Shown in pieces: positions 1 through 7,139 of a DNA stretch of 21,307 nucleotides (its first letter is position 1; each line of letters opens with the position of its first letter). The DNA is from Aphelidium insulamus (Eukaryota > Aphelidiomycota > Aphelidea > Aphelidiaceae). The notes beneath the pieces were generated by a model. That model worked only from the letters and a program-made list of their open reading frames with translations. It was not told the DNA's origin and made no database searches. The DNA lies in the NCBI GenBank assembly GCA_036784855.1, contig JAZDSV010000115.1, positions 1 through 21,307 of the forward strand, read 5' to 3'. Made by a program: the position numbers and the translations under genes.

Positions 1-1
1 G

Positions 2-503
2 GGGACGCTGGGAGCGCAGACGGTGAACCGGGTGCTGGCGGACGGGACGTTGGGCAGCAGCAGTGATGCGGGGAGCCTGAGCGGGATCAGTGCGACGACG
101 GGCATAGTGGTGCGGACGCTCAACGGGAATCTGGCGGTGCAGGCGGCGATCACGAACAGCGGGAGCGGGAATGTGTTATTGGCGGCGGCTGGCGGAAATG
201 TGAGTGCGGGCGTGAACGTGAGCGTGGCTGGAGGCAGTCTGAGTGTGGTGGCCAGCGGGAATGTGACGTTGGCCGACGGCATCCTTTTGAGTGTGACGGG
301 CGGGACGGCGGATGTGGCGGCGTTGGGCGGCAGTGTGGTGATGGGCGGGAGCACGACGGTGCGGACGGTGGGGGCGAACATCCGTGTGGTGGGTGCGACG
401 GATGTGGCGGTAGGACTTTTGGATGCGCGCAATGGCGGGGTGCAAGGGGGATGATGTGGCGGTGGATATCTATGGGCGGAACCTCGCGGATGGTGGTGGT
501 AGT
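2..503 (+). CDS. Fragment of a repetitive surface / filamentous-haemagglutinin-like protein (foreign, frameshifted)
   Basis: The frame is open from the left edge and rich in Gly, Ala, Val, Ser and Thr. It repeats short units of the type SGNVTLA, GGSLSVVASGNV and GGNVSAGVNVSVAGG, as seen in beta-helical adhesins and autotransporter passengers. A stop at 452-454 ends this frame, but the same style of sequence (DDVAVDIYGRNLADGGG) continues in the next frame, so one base seems to be gained in the G run at 446-450. Base composition is far more GC-rich than the rest of the window and codon use is entirely different. The fragment runs straight into the middle of heme A synthase near 500, so the two do not belong together. 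A surface-protein class is a guess from composition; no catalytic or anchoring domain is visible. Confidence 0.5.
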
Positions 504-1163
504 GGTTTGCAGGGGCTAATCGGTTGGTGGATGGTGAAAAGCGGATTGGTAAAAAATCCAAATGTATCACATTACCGTTTGGCAATTCATTTAATGAGTG
601 CTTTCAGTGTGTTCGCTTTTACGTTTTGGTTCGCCCTGCAATTAATTTATCCGAAGGAAAATTCGGTTGAGAGTGATGGAAATAAATTGCGCAGCACAAC
701 CATTATTTTATTTATTGTTTTGATTATTCAAATTATTTACGGGGCATTTGTTGCAGGATTAAAAGCAGGATTATTTTATCCCACCTGGCCTAAAATGGGT
801 ACAGAATGGTTTCCTGAAGATACGATCATGATAGAAGATTCGTTCATTAAAAACTTTTTGGAAGTAGGGGCAGGCGTGCAATTCATGCACCGTACCATTG
901 CGTTTTTAGTAGTGGCTTGTGTTGTCTGGTTGTGGAACAAATCTTCTAAATTGAATTTAACTAAACAACAAAACTTGGGTGTTAACTTGTTGATTTTTGG
1001 CGTTACTATTCAGTTCATGCTCGGCATTTTTACACTTTTGTATCAGGTACCTGTTGCTTTGGGGGCTTTGCATCAAACCGGCGCTTTCTTTTTATTTGCG
1101 ACTTGTTTGTATTTATTGTTCCATCTTAATTTAAAACCAGCCAGTGGAACAAAACAGCTCTGA
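504..1163 (+). CDS. ctaA: Heme A synthase, COX15/CtaA family, C-terminal part only
   Basis: COX15/CtaA is an inner-membrane enzyme that oxidises the methyl group of heme O to give heme A for aa3-type cytochrome oxidase. The visible part starts at the family motif GLQGLIGWWMVKSGLV. It then carries three of the four expected heme-ligand regions: HYRLAIHLMSA (helix after the motif), QFMHRTIAF and ALHQTGAFF. About six hydrophobic helices are present. The N-terminal third, with the first helix and first His, is missing because the sequence changes at about 500 to GC-rich foreign DNA. An ATG at 423 in the same frame would make a fusion, which is almost certainly not a real protein. The 3' end overlaps the M50 protease start by 20 bases, suggesting one transcript. 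The family call is firm; the left boundary is uncertain by about 10-15 bases. Confidence 0.88.
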   Translation, partial: GLQGLIGWWMVKSGLVKNPNVSHYRLAIHLMSAFSVFAFTFWFALQLIYPKENSVESDGNKLRSTTIILFIVLIIQIIYGAFVAGLKAGLFYPTWPKMGTEWFPEDTIMIEDSFIKNFLEVGAGVQFMHRTIAFLVVACVVWLWNKSSKLNLTKQQNLGVNLLIFGVTIQFMLGIFTLLYQVPVALGALHQTGAFFLFATCLYLLFHLNLKPASGTKQL

Positions 1164-2073
1164 TATCTTTCCTCCGAAACCTGTATTAGTTGAAACGCAA
1201 AACAATAATTTAACGCGCTCTCTTTTCAGTTTAATCTTGTATGGGGTATTGTTTTATTTTTTGTTTGATAGAAATATAGCTTACATCGCAGCTGTATTAG
1301 TGGTATTGCTTATACACGAATTCGGGCATTTTTTAGCAATGAAACTATATAACTACCAGAATGTAAAACTATTTATTGTCCCTTTATTGGGGGCTTTTGT
1401 GAGCGGAAAAAAACAAAGTGTATCGCAAAAGCAAATGAGTATTATTATTTTAGCTGGACCATTGCCCGGCATTATTATTGGAACTGTATTGTATATATTG
1501 AACCGTTCTCAGCCCAATGAAACATTAAAGATGCTGGCGAATGTTTTTATTTTCATCAACATATTTAATCTGTTACCGATTTATCCGCTAGATGGGGGAC
1601 GGCTACTCGAAAATTTGTTCATTAATAATAATCACGGTATTCGTTTGGTGTTTACGATTTTGTCTATTTTATTTTTGATAACAATTATTACGCTAAGTGG
1701 GAATATCATTATGGTAATAATTCCAGCAGTAATGATCTTCGAACTGATCAATGAGATAAAGAACCAAAAGATCCGCGATTATTTAGATGGCGAAAAAATA
1801 CAATATCATTCAGAGTACAACGGACTTCCTGATAAAAATTACTGGTTGATCCGTGATTGTATCCTGTTCTCATTCCAAAAAAAATATGCAGGTGTTCAGC
1901 CCGGCCAATATCAATACAGTGTTATTGAATCCGTGTTAATGCAACACGTTATGAAGGTGTTAAGGCCTGAATTTAGCAGTGACCTTACTATTTTTCAAAA
2001 AGTACTTTTCCTCTTAATTTATGTGTTCTTTCTTATTGGTATCCCCATCACATTGTTTATAATGTATTATTAA
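1144..2073 (+). CDS. M50-family (site-2-protease-like) membrane metalloprotease
   Basis: A 309-residue polytopic membrane protein. The zinc-binding HEFGH lies in a membrane helix at residues 58-62, AGPLPG at 104-109, and the second active-site motif NLLPIYPLDGGR at 142-153, where the Asp is the third zinc ligand. This arrangement is diagnostic of the S2P/M50 intramembrane protease fold. A last hydrophobic helix follows a roughly 90-residue soluble stretch near the C-terminus. No PDZ domain is visible, so it is a compact form and not RseP. The substrate is unknown. The start is GTG at 1144, inside the end of heme A synthase; the 20-base overlap suggests translational coupling. A GC-rich hairpin overlaps its stop codon. 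Confidence 0.85.
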   Translation: MEQNSSDIFPPKPVLVETQNNNLTRSLFSLILYGVLFYFLFDRNIAYIAAVLVVLLIHEFGHFLAMKLYNYQNVKLFIVPLLGAFVSGKKQSVSQKQMSIIILAGPLPGIIIGTVLYILNRSQPNETLKMLANVFIFINIFNLLPIYPLDGGRLLENLFINNNHGIRLVFTILSILFLITIITLSGNIIMVIIPAVMIFELINEIKNQKIRDYLDGEKIQYHSEYNGLPDKNYWLIRDCILFSFQKKYAGVQPGQYQYSVIESVLMQHVMKVLRPEFSSDLTIFQKVLFLLIYVFFLIGIPITLFIMYY

Positions 2074-2099
2074 CCCCCCGATTACGGGAGGTCTTTTCT
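2073..2099 (+). terminator. Probable rho-independent terminator after the M50 protease
   Basis: The hairpin at 2073-2092 pairs accccccg with cgggaggt around a 4-base loop, with one mismatch, and is followed by a short T-rich stretch. It overlaps the last base of the stop codon. The T run is weak, so termination may be partial. Confidence 0.5.
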
Positions 2100-2111
2100 C
2101 GAAAATTTATT

Positions 2112-2119
2112 TATATTTG
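2112..2119 (+). promoter_or_regulatory. Bacteroidota -7 promoter box (TATATTTG) for the permease
   Basis: TATATTTG matches the TAnnTTTG -7 consensus of the Bacteroidota housekeeping sigma factor and lies 24 bases before the permease ATG. The -33 element is not clear. It sits just after the terminator of the preceding gene, as expected for a new transcription unit. Confidence 0.5.
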
Positions 2120-2142
2120 GTTCAAACAATTAAAATCTATTT

Positions 2143-3615
2143 ATGTCAGTTTGGAGAGTAAAACCTGTTTCGGCGTTTGAAGCCGACATGAAAAAGAGCG
2201 ATCTAAAACGCGTTCTTACAAAATGGGGCTTAACATCGCTGGGTATTGGTGCGATAATTGGTGGAGGTATTTTTACCTTAACCGGAATTGCCGCGCATAA
2301 TTTTGCGGGTCCAGCTTTAGCTTTATCATTTGTTATTGCCGGTATTGGTTGTTTATTTGCGTCCCTCTGTTATGCAGAATTCGCTTCGGTATTACCAGTT
2401 GAAGGATCCGCTTATGCCTATGCTTACGGAACTGTAGGCGAATTATTTGCCTGGTTCATTGGCTGGAATTTAATTTTAGAATATATGATGGGAGCTACAA
2501 CAGTGGCTGTTGCATGGAGCGGATATTTTGTCAAACTCCTCCATCTCTTTCATATTGATGTGCCTATTTATTTATGTAATGATCTTGCTACAGCTACTGA
2601 AAAATGTTTGGCTGCAGGAATGGCAGCGCCTTCTTTCGCATTTAACTTACCTGCCTTTATTATTACTTGGATTGTAACAATGATTCTTGTAAAAGGAATT
2701 AAAGAGGCTGCAAGCACTAACAATGTTATTGTTATCGTGAAGATCGCTGTTGTATTATTTGTGATCATTGTAGGAGCATTTTATATCAATACCGAAAACT
2801 GGACACCCTTTATTCCTGCGAAACAATCTATCATTAATCCTGACGGAACTGAGTCATTTAAATTTGGCTTTGGCGGTGTATTAACGGCTGCTACAATTGT
2901 GTTCTTTGCTTATATAGGTTTCGATGCCGTGTCAACACAAGCGGGCGAGGCAATCAATCCGAAAAAAGATGTTCCGTTTGCTATTATCGCATCGCTTATA
3001 ATTTGTACAGTGCTTTACATATTAGTATCGTTAGTATTAACAGGAATGGTAAAATACGATCAGTTAGACATGGCTGCTCCGGTAGCTTCTGCGTTTTCCG
3101 GAATAGGAATTAATTGGGCTGTATTTATTATTACTATAGCCGCTACTGCCGGTTTAACGTCGGTGATGTTAGTTATGATGTTAGGACAAACACGCGTGTT
3201 CTTAGGAATGGCAAAGGATGGTCTATTACCTTTTGGTTTATTTGGCAAACTTCATGACACATTCAAAACACCATATAGGAGTACTTTGCTGATCGGAGTT
3301 ATTATTTCAGTAGTGGCTTCATTAACACCAATCGATAAAATTTCCGAAATGTGTAGTATGGGAACTTTATTAGCATTTGCTATGGTATGTGTTGCAGTAA
3401 TGATCTTGCGCAAGAAAAAACCTGAATTAGAAAGGCCGTACAGAACTCCTGCTGTTTACCTGGTAGGTTGTTTAGGAGTTGGATTTAATATCTTCTTAAT
3501 GTGTTTTGTAAGAAAAGAAACATGGGTGGCCTTTATGATATGGGGTGTTATCGGAATTATAGTTTACTTCTTATATAGCAGGAGAAATAGCAATCTGAAT
3601 AAAACGGAACAATAG
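2143..3615 (+). CDS. APC-superfamily amino acid permease, cationic amino acid transporter type
   Basis: A 490-residue integral membrane transporter that likely imports amino acids across the inner membrane by a cation-coupled or exchange mechanism. After a polar N-terminus (SVWRVKPVSAFEADMKKSDLKRVLTKW), helix 1 carries LGIGAIIGGGIFTLTG, the broken-helix glycine motif of the APC fold. This is followed by FAGPALALSF, the conserved YAEFASVLPVEGSAYAYAYGTVGE of the CAT/YfnA branch, and FFAYIGFDAVSTQAGEAINPKKDVPFAI around helix 6. About twelve hydrophobic segments can be counted. The ATG at 2143 fits the family N-terminus and lies 24 bases after a good -7 box. It forms its own unit between two terminators. 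The exact substrate cannot be read; basic amino acids are inferred from the subfamily. Confidence 0.9.
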   Translation: MSVWRVKPVSAFEADMKKSDLKRVLTKWGLTSLGIGAIIGGGIFTLTGIAAHNFAGPALALSFVIAGIGCLFASLCYAEFASVLPVEGSAYAYAYGTVGELFAWFIGWNLILEYMMGATTVAVAWSGYFVKLLHLFHIDVPIYLCNDLATATEKCLAAGMAAPSFAFNLPAFIITWIVTMILVKGIKEAASTNNVIVIVKIAVVLFVIIVGAFYINTENWTPFIPAKQSIINPDGTESFKFGFGGVLTAATIVFFAYIGFDAVSTQAGEAINPKKDVPFAIIASLIICTVLYILVSLVLTGMVKYDQLDMAAPVASAFSGIGINWAVFIITIAATAGLTSVMLVMMLGQTRVFLGMAKDGLLPFGLFGKLHDTFKTPYRSTLLIGVIISVVASLTPIDKISEMCSMGTLLAFAMVCVAVMILRKKKPELERPYRTPAVYLVGCLGVGFNIFLMCFVRKETWVAFMIWGVIGIIVYFLYSRRNSNLNKTEQ

Positions 3616-3635
3616 AATCTTATTATAGATTAAAT

Positions 3636-3668
3636 AAAAAAACCTGAAGCGATCCTTCAGGTTTTTTT
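3636..3668 (+). terminator. Strong terminator, probably bidirectional
   Basis: A perfect 9-bp stem, aacctgaag / cttcaggtt, with loop cgatc, has a run of A before it and a run of T after it. It can therefore stop both the permease transcript and the opposing membrane-protein transcript that ends at 3710. Confidence 0.9.
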
Positions 3669-3709
3669 ATTTGCGAAAATGAACTAATCGTAATGGAACA
3701 ATAGAAACT

Positions 3710-4141
3710 TTAAGCTTCTTCGTGTTCGAAATCAGGTTCAAAAATAAAATGTTTGGCTAAAACAATAAATACGGCACCGAAAGATTGCTCAACTATCTGC
3801 CAGCAAAAATCCGTGATCAGATAAGTAGTACTCATGTTTTTTGTGAATGAAATATGAAGCACAGTCATAATTGCAAATAAACTAATGCCAACAATCAATG
3901 CGGAAATAAATCCGCGCATCATTATATTATCGAAATATGCAAGCACACGGGTTTCGAAAACACGGAATAAAATGTAAGAGATAATAAGATATGCGAATGC
4001 CGAAAGTAAAACGAACCAAATGATGGGAAATTGAATTTGTTTGAAATCATTTAACACCACTCCATGCCATATGTAAAACGCAGCATACATTGCAATAGCT
4101 GCAAAGATCCAACTGATAAAAAACCGTAACGTGTAGCGCAT
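3710..4141 (-). CDS. Small four-helix membrane protein, function unknown
   Basis: A 143-residue protein with four hydrophobic segments at about residues 5-25, 40-60, 78-98 and 115-132, and a short acidic C-terminal tail (EPDFEHEEA). I do not recognise a catalytic motif or a named family. It starts at ATG 4141 and has a well-placed -7 box (TACCTTTG) 18 bases upstream, so it is probably a real single-gene unit, converging on the permease over a shared terminator. Codon use resembles its neighbours. Membrane location is inferred from hydrophobicity alone. Confidence 0.7.
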   Translation of the reverse strand: MRYTLRFFISWIFAAIAMYAAFYIWHGVVLNDFKQIQFPIIWFVLLSAFAYLIISYILFRVFETRVLAYFDNIMMRGFISALIVGISLFAIMTVLHISFTKNMSTTYLITDFCWQIVEQSFGAVFIVLAKHFIFEPDFEHEEA

Positions 4142-4159
4142 GAGCTAAGTACTATAACG

Positions 4160-4167
4160 CAAAGGTA
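4160..4167 (-). promoter_or_regulatory. Bacteroidota -7 promoter box (TACCTTTG) for the small membrane protein
   Basis: On the minus strand TACCTTTG matches TAnnTTTG exactly and lies 18 bases before the ATG. A TTG about 20 bases further upstream is at the right distance for the -33 element. Confidence 0.6.
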
Positions 4168-4218
4168 CAGATTTCTCGAAAAAATAACAACAGAAGCTAG
4201 TAATTAATTGATTAATAA

Positions 4219-5199
4219 TTAGTTAGAAGATCTAATCTTGAGAAATAATTGTTCTTCTTTAGCTTTAGAGTTGTGAGAATAGATAATGATCTCTTTGCCT
4301 GATTTAGTCTGCATAAACAACTCGTGACATTTGCCATTAAAAAAACAATTGATAACTGTTGCAATTATGTCAGCTTCTTTTTTTGCACAATCGTTGAACT
4401 GATCAGGACGAAGCAAGGCACGTTTTTTATTCTTGAAATACGGTGATGTTTTTTCAAAATCAAGATGTTCTATTACATTATAATCACCTAAAGTCTTTGC
4501 AATCTTTAAATTTTTCGGCTTATAATACACCTGTTCTTTGCTTCCTATTTGCGCGATCTTTCCACTGATTACCAAAGCGATTCTGTCGGCATATTTCAAG
4601 GCTTCTTCGGCTTGATGCGTAATTAAGATCACGCCACAATGTTTTTTTTGTGCTTCCTGAATAATAAAATCAAATAATTTATCTTTTAAAATTTTATCCA
4701 GATTGCTAAACGGTTCATCTAGTAATAATAATTTCGGAAATGAGGTTAAGGCTCTTGCAATCGCAACTCGCTGTTTTTGTCCGGATGAAAGATTTTTCGC
4801 TTTTAAATGTTTGATACTTTCGAGTTCAAGTAATTTAAGAATTTTCCGATTGCGTTTTTCTTTATACTCATCTGTAAACCCTATCAGCATGTCTTTAATA
4901 TTCTCTTCAACGCTGTGATTATCCAGAACGTAATAATCCTGACTCACTAATTTCATATCCGGATAACCGGGAATTAAATTATAGGATGGACCTAGTACTT
5001 TTTGGTTATTGAAAATGATTTCGCCTTCTGTAATATCTTCCAAACCATAAACACATTTTACAAGGGTGGTTTTTCCTTCTCCACTTGGTCCGAGTAAAGC
5101 CAATACCTCGCCGTCGTTAACTTCGAACGATACGTTTGTGATGCCGGTAAATGCGGTTTGATTTTTGTAATTAAAGGATATGTTTTTAACCTTAAGCAG
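4219..5199 (-). CDS. ABC transporter ATP-binding subunit (FbpC/PotA-like), apparent CTG start
   Basis: A cytoplasmic ATPase that would power an ABC importer. In the 326-residue reading from 5199, Walker A GPSGEGKTT is at 37-45, the Q-loop VSQD at about 85-88, the signature LSSGQKQRVAIARAL at 137-151, Walker B LLLLDEP near 157-163 with the catalytic Glu at 162, and the H-loop His at 195. A C-terminal extension of about 100 residues contains LLRPDQF, typical of the regulatory domain of ferric-iron, spermidine and sulfate importers. The first ordinary start codon is TTG at 5103, but that removes about 32 residues (LKVKNISFNYKNQTAFTGITNVSFEVNDGEVL, in two parts) that are standard ABC sequence before Walker A. 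Translation therefore probably begins near 5199 at CTG, two bases after the stop of the preceding gene. No permease gene is adjacent, so the partner is unknown. Confidence 0.82.
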   Translation of the reverse strand: MLKVKNISFNYKNQTAFTGITNVSFEVNDGEVLALLGPSGEGKTTLVKCVYGLEDITEGEIIFNNQKVLGPSYNLIPGYPDMKLVSQDYYVLDNHSVEENIKDMLIGFTDEYKEKRNRKILKLLELESIKHLKAKNLSSGQKQRVAIARALTSFPKLLLLDEPFSNLDKILKDKLFDFIIQEAQKKHCGVILITHQAEEALKYADRIALVISGKIAQIGSKEQVYYKPKNLKIAKTLGDYNVIEHLDFEKTSPYFKNKKRALLRPDQFNDCAKKEADIIATVINCFFNGKCHELFMQTKSGKEIIIYSHNSKAKEEQLFLKIRSSN

Positions 5200-5201
5200 A
5201 A

Positions 5202-6044
5202 CTAATTTCGAAAGAGATTGAGGTAACTTTTTAATTTATAGCTTTTACCATCGAAGCCGGTAGCTTCTAATACATAAAAATAAGTTCCCGAATCGCAGAG
5301 AATACCGCTGGTAGTATAACCATCCCAAAAACCATGAACAGTATCCCAATCGTATACCAAAATTCCAAAACGGTTATAGATATGGATTTTTAATGAGCTC
5401 AAACCTCTTGCGATTGGCTTGAAAACATCATTAATCCCATCATTGTTAGGTGTAAAGAAATTCGGAAGTGTAATGCCTGAAGAGTCTGCTAAATAGAAAC
5501 TGTAACGCGACGTATCAGAACATCCATTAATATTTGAAGCAATCAATTCAACTGAATAAGCACCGCTTGCAGAGTAGGTATGTGATACGTTAGTTACCGT
5601 GGTTGTTGTGGGCCCATCACTGAAGGTCCAGAGATAACCATTAGCGTTAGTTGAGAAATTTGTAATATCCATCTGATTTGGAAATCCTACAGTTGTTAAA
5701 CTCGCCGAAAAACTTGCGGTGGGTTTTGGAGCTACAACAATATTAGTGGAGGTAGTCACAGTACCTGATGCGTTAGAAACGGTTAAAGAAACAGAATACG
5801 CTCCTGAAAGGGAAAAGGTAATTCCAACTGATGGCTGAATGGTACTGAAAACATAATTTACGCCATTAGGCGGACTAACCGTCCAGGAAAAGGCTGTTGG
5901 TGTATTTGTGGTGGTTGAATTAAAAACTACGGCTTGTCGGGTACAAATTGTTCCCGTAGGCGCAACAATTGTAGCAGTTGGGGCCTGACCATAAGCCAGT
6001 ATCCCGGATACTAAAAATGCAATAGAAAGAAGTTTCCTTAACAC
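5202..6044 (-). CDS. Secreted PKD-repeat protein with gliding-motility-type (T9SS type B) C-terminal domain
   Basis: A 280-residue exported protein. Residues 1-20 (LRKLLSIAFLVSGILAYGQ after the start) form a Sec signal peptide. Two PKD-like beta domains follow, each ending in a typical strand: FSLSGAYSVSLTVSNASG and YSASGAYSVELIASNINGC. The final 85 residues, from LPNFFTPNNDGINDVF through LKIHIYNRFGILVYDW to LKSYLNLFRN, match the CHU_C / gliding-motility C-terminal domain that directs type IX secretion to the cell surface. A role in adhesion or binding is inferred; there is no enzyme domain. The start is GTG at 6044, directly after the acyl-CoA reductase stop (TAATGTG), so it is probably co-translated with it, and the ABC ATPase follows after only two bases. 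Confidence 0.88.
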   Translation of the reverse strand: MLRKLLSIAFLVSGILAYGQAPTATIVAPTGTICTRQAVVFNSTTTNTPTAFSWTVSPPNGVNYVFSTIQPSVGITFSLSGAYSVSLTVSNASGTVTTSTNIVVAPKPTASFSASLTTVGFPNQMDITNFSTNANGYLWTFSDGPTTTTVTNVSHTYSASGAYSVELIASNINGCSDTSRYSFYLADSSGITLPNFFTPNNDGINDVFKPIARGLSSLKIHIYNRFGILVYDWDTVHGFWDGYTTSGILCDSGTYFYVLEATGFDGKSYKLKSYLNLFRN

Positions 6045-6045
6045 A

Positions 6046-7080
6046 TTATAAATTTACTAAAAAATCCAATGTATTAACCCCATCGGCATACTCAGTAATA
6101 ACAGGCTGTTGTGAATAACCAAAAGGTACATAATTCGGACCTTTTCCAACTATACACTGAAGATTTTCTTTATTATCTGTGATGTATTGATTTAGCTCTG
6201 TTTCGGATTCATATTCCTGATAATAAAGCACCGAAACGGGTGAGAATAAGCCCTTGTCTTCCTTTATAATCAGGAAATTATTGTCTAAGAATTTATCCAA
6301 ATTCAGCAGATAGATGGCCCTGTTATAATCGTAATTATTACCATATTTTTTATTATCGACGGCGAATTTGTAATCGAAAACGGCTTCAAATACCGGATCA
6401 AATACAAAGCCTTTTGGAACTAAAAGTTTGGAAACATTTCTGCAGCCTAAACCAAAATAAAGAAAAATATCACGACCTAAATTTTTGAGATCTTCTAGGC
6501 TTTCTTTACCTGTAATAACGGCTATTGAGGTTCTGTTCTTGCGGATTATATTTGGGTATTTCCCAAAATAATATTGAAAATGAGTCGCGGTATTATTGCT
6601 ACCCGTGGCAATAACAGCATCAAAGTCCATAAGTTTGGCACCGCTGAATTTTATATTTTCCCCGATACCGGGTTCATAATGTTCAAGTAGTTTTATAAAA
6701 AAAGGCATTAACACATTGTCATCTGATGATAGTTTCAATAAGGCTTTGTGCCCGCTTAATAGCACACACATCAGGTCATGGAAACCCACCATAGGAATAT
6801 TGCCCGCCATAATTAAAGCAACTGTTTTTTGTGGTTTAGGTTCGGGAATATTCTTTGTGAAATCGTTGATGGATTTTTCTTCCAGCATGGCGGCAATGTT
6901 TTTAAGAGCTTCTTCTACAAATTCCTTAATGAACCAGCCATTATATATATAAGCGCCTGCAATTAATTGATTGAGCCCTTCATGTAAACCCTTCTCTTTT
7001 TCGTCCCAATTAGCGTTAAAATGACGTGTAATAAACAAACCGCATTTAACAAAAGCTGCTTTTCTCTTTTCCAAATTCAT
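6046..7080 (-). CDS. Acyl-CoA reductase, LuxC-like (aldehyde dehydrogenase fold)
   Basis: Predicted cytosolic NAD(P)H-dependent reductase of acyl-CoA or acyl-protein thioesters to aldehydes. In the 344-residue reading, MAGNIPMVGFHD is at 91-102, the helix KALLKLSSDDNVLMP at 112-126, VIATGSNNTATHF at 156-168, and the active-site region FGLGCRNVSKLLVPKGF with the presumed catalytic Cys at 213. The frame is open further to an ATG at 7128, but that extension runs through the palindrome and promoter region, and MNLEKRKAAF from ATG 7080 looks like the natural start; the noisy inverted copy keeps this ATG. It is divergent from a ferredoxin, a pairing I recall as common in Bacteroidota, and heads a tightly packed three-gene run. 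Nothing here suggests light production; the physiological substrate is unknown. Confidence 0.85.
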   Translation of the reverse strand: MNLEKRKAAFVKCGLFITRHFNANWDEKEKGLHEGLNQLIAGAYIYNGWFIKEFVEEALKNIAAMLEEKSINDFTKNIPEPKPQKTVALIMAGNIPMVGFHDLMCVLLSGHKALLKLSSDDNVLMPFFIKLLEHYEPGIGENIKFSGAKLMDFDAVIATGSNNTATHFQYYFGKYPNIIRKNRTSIAVITGKESLEDLKNLGRDIFLYFGLGCRNVSKLLVPKGFVFDPVFEAVFDYKFAVDNKKYGNNYDYNRAIYLLNLDKFLDNNFLIIKEDKGLFSPVSVLYYQEYESETELNQYITDNKENLQCIVGKGPNYVPFGYSQQPVITEYADGVNTLDFLVNL

Positions 7081-7090
7081 AATTACGTAG

Positions 7091-7098
7091 TATATTTG
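7091..7098 (+). promoter_or_regulatory. Bacteroidota -7 promoter box (TATATTTG) for the ferredoxin
   Basis: Exact TAnnTTTG match 41 bases before the ferredoxin ATG. Transcription would start at about 7102-7105, just in front of the 18-bp palindrome, which would then lie in the 5' leader. Confidence 0.55.
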
Positions 7099-7105
7099 TA
7101 GTCTG

Positions 7106-7123
7106 TCCTGATAGCTATCAGGA
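7106..7123. promoter_or_regulatory. Perfect 18-bp palindrome between divergent promoters
   Basis: tcctgatagctatcagga is fully self-complementary. It lies between the two divergent -7 boxes (7091-7098 plus, 7126-7133 minus), so it overlaps or follows both predicted transcription starts. It could be a dimer operator controlling ferredoxin and acyl-CoA reductase together, a small hairpin in both leaders, or one copy of a dispersed Bacteroidota palindrome; the sequence does not decide. Confidence 0.5.
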
Positions 7124-7125
7124 TG

Positions 7126-7133
7126 CAAAACTA
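7126..7133 (-). promoter_or_regulatory. Bacteroidota -7 promoter box (TAGTTTTG) for the acyl-CoA reductase run
   Basis: On the minus strand TAGTTTTG matches TAnnTTTG, 46 bases before ATG 7080. It supports starting the reductase at 7080 and not at 7128, because transcription would begin downstream of 7128. Confidence 0.5.
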
Positions 7134-7139
7134 AGTAAA

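Noticed and set aside
176-445. Minus-strand open frame of 89 codons rich in His, Arg and Ala
   Set aside because: It is the antisense shadow of a GC-rich, stop-poor repetitive coding sequence, and its composition is implausible for a real protein.
423-1163. A 246-residue open frame joining the adhesin-like end to heme A synthase, as a natural fusion protein
   Set aside because: Its first 27 residues come from GC-rich foreign sequence in a shifted frame, and heme A synthase lacks its first third; the join looks artificial.
6046-7080. LuxC similarity as part of a bioluminescence operon
   Set aside because: No luxAB, luxD or luxE-like genes are nearby; LuxC-like acyl-CoA reductases occur in many non-luminous bacteria.
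7106-7123. The 18-bp palindrome as a phage or integron attachment site
   Set aside because: No integrase, flanking direct repeat or mobile gene is nearby; its place between two promoters suits a regulatory or dispersed-repeat role better.
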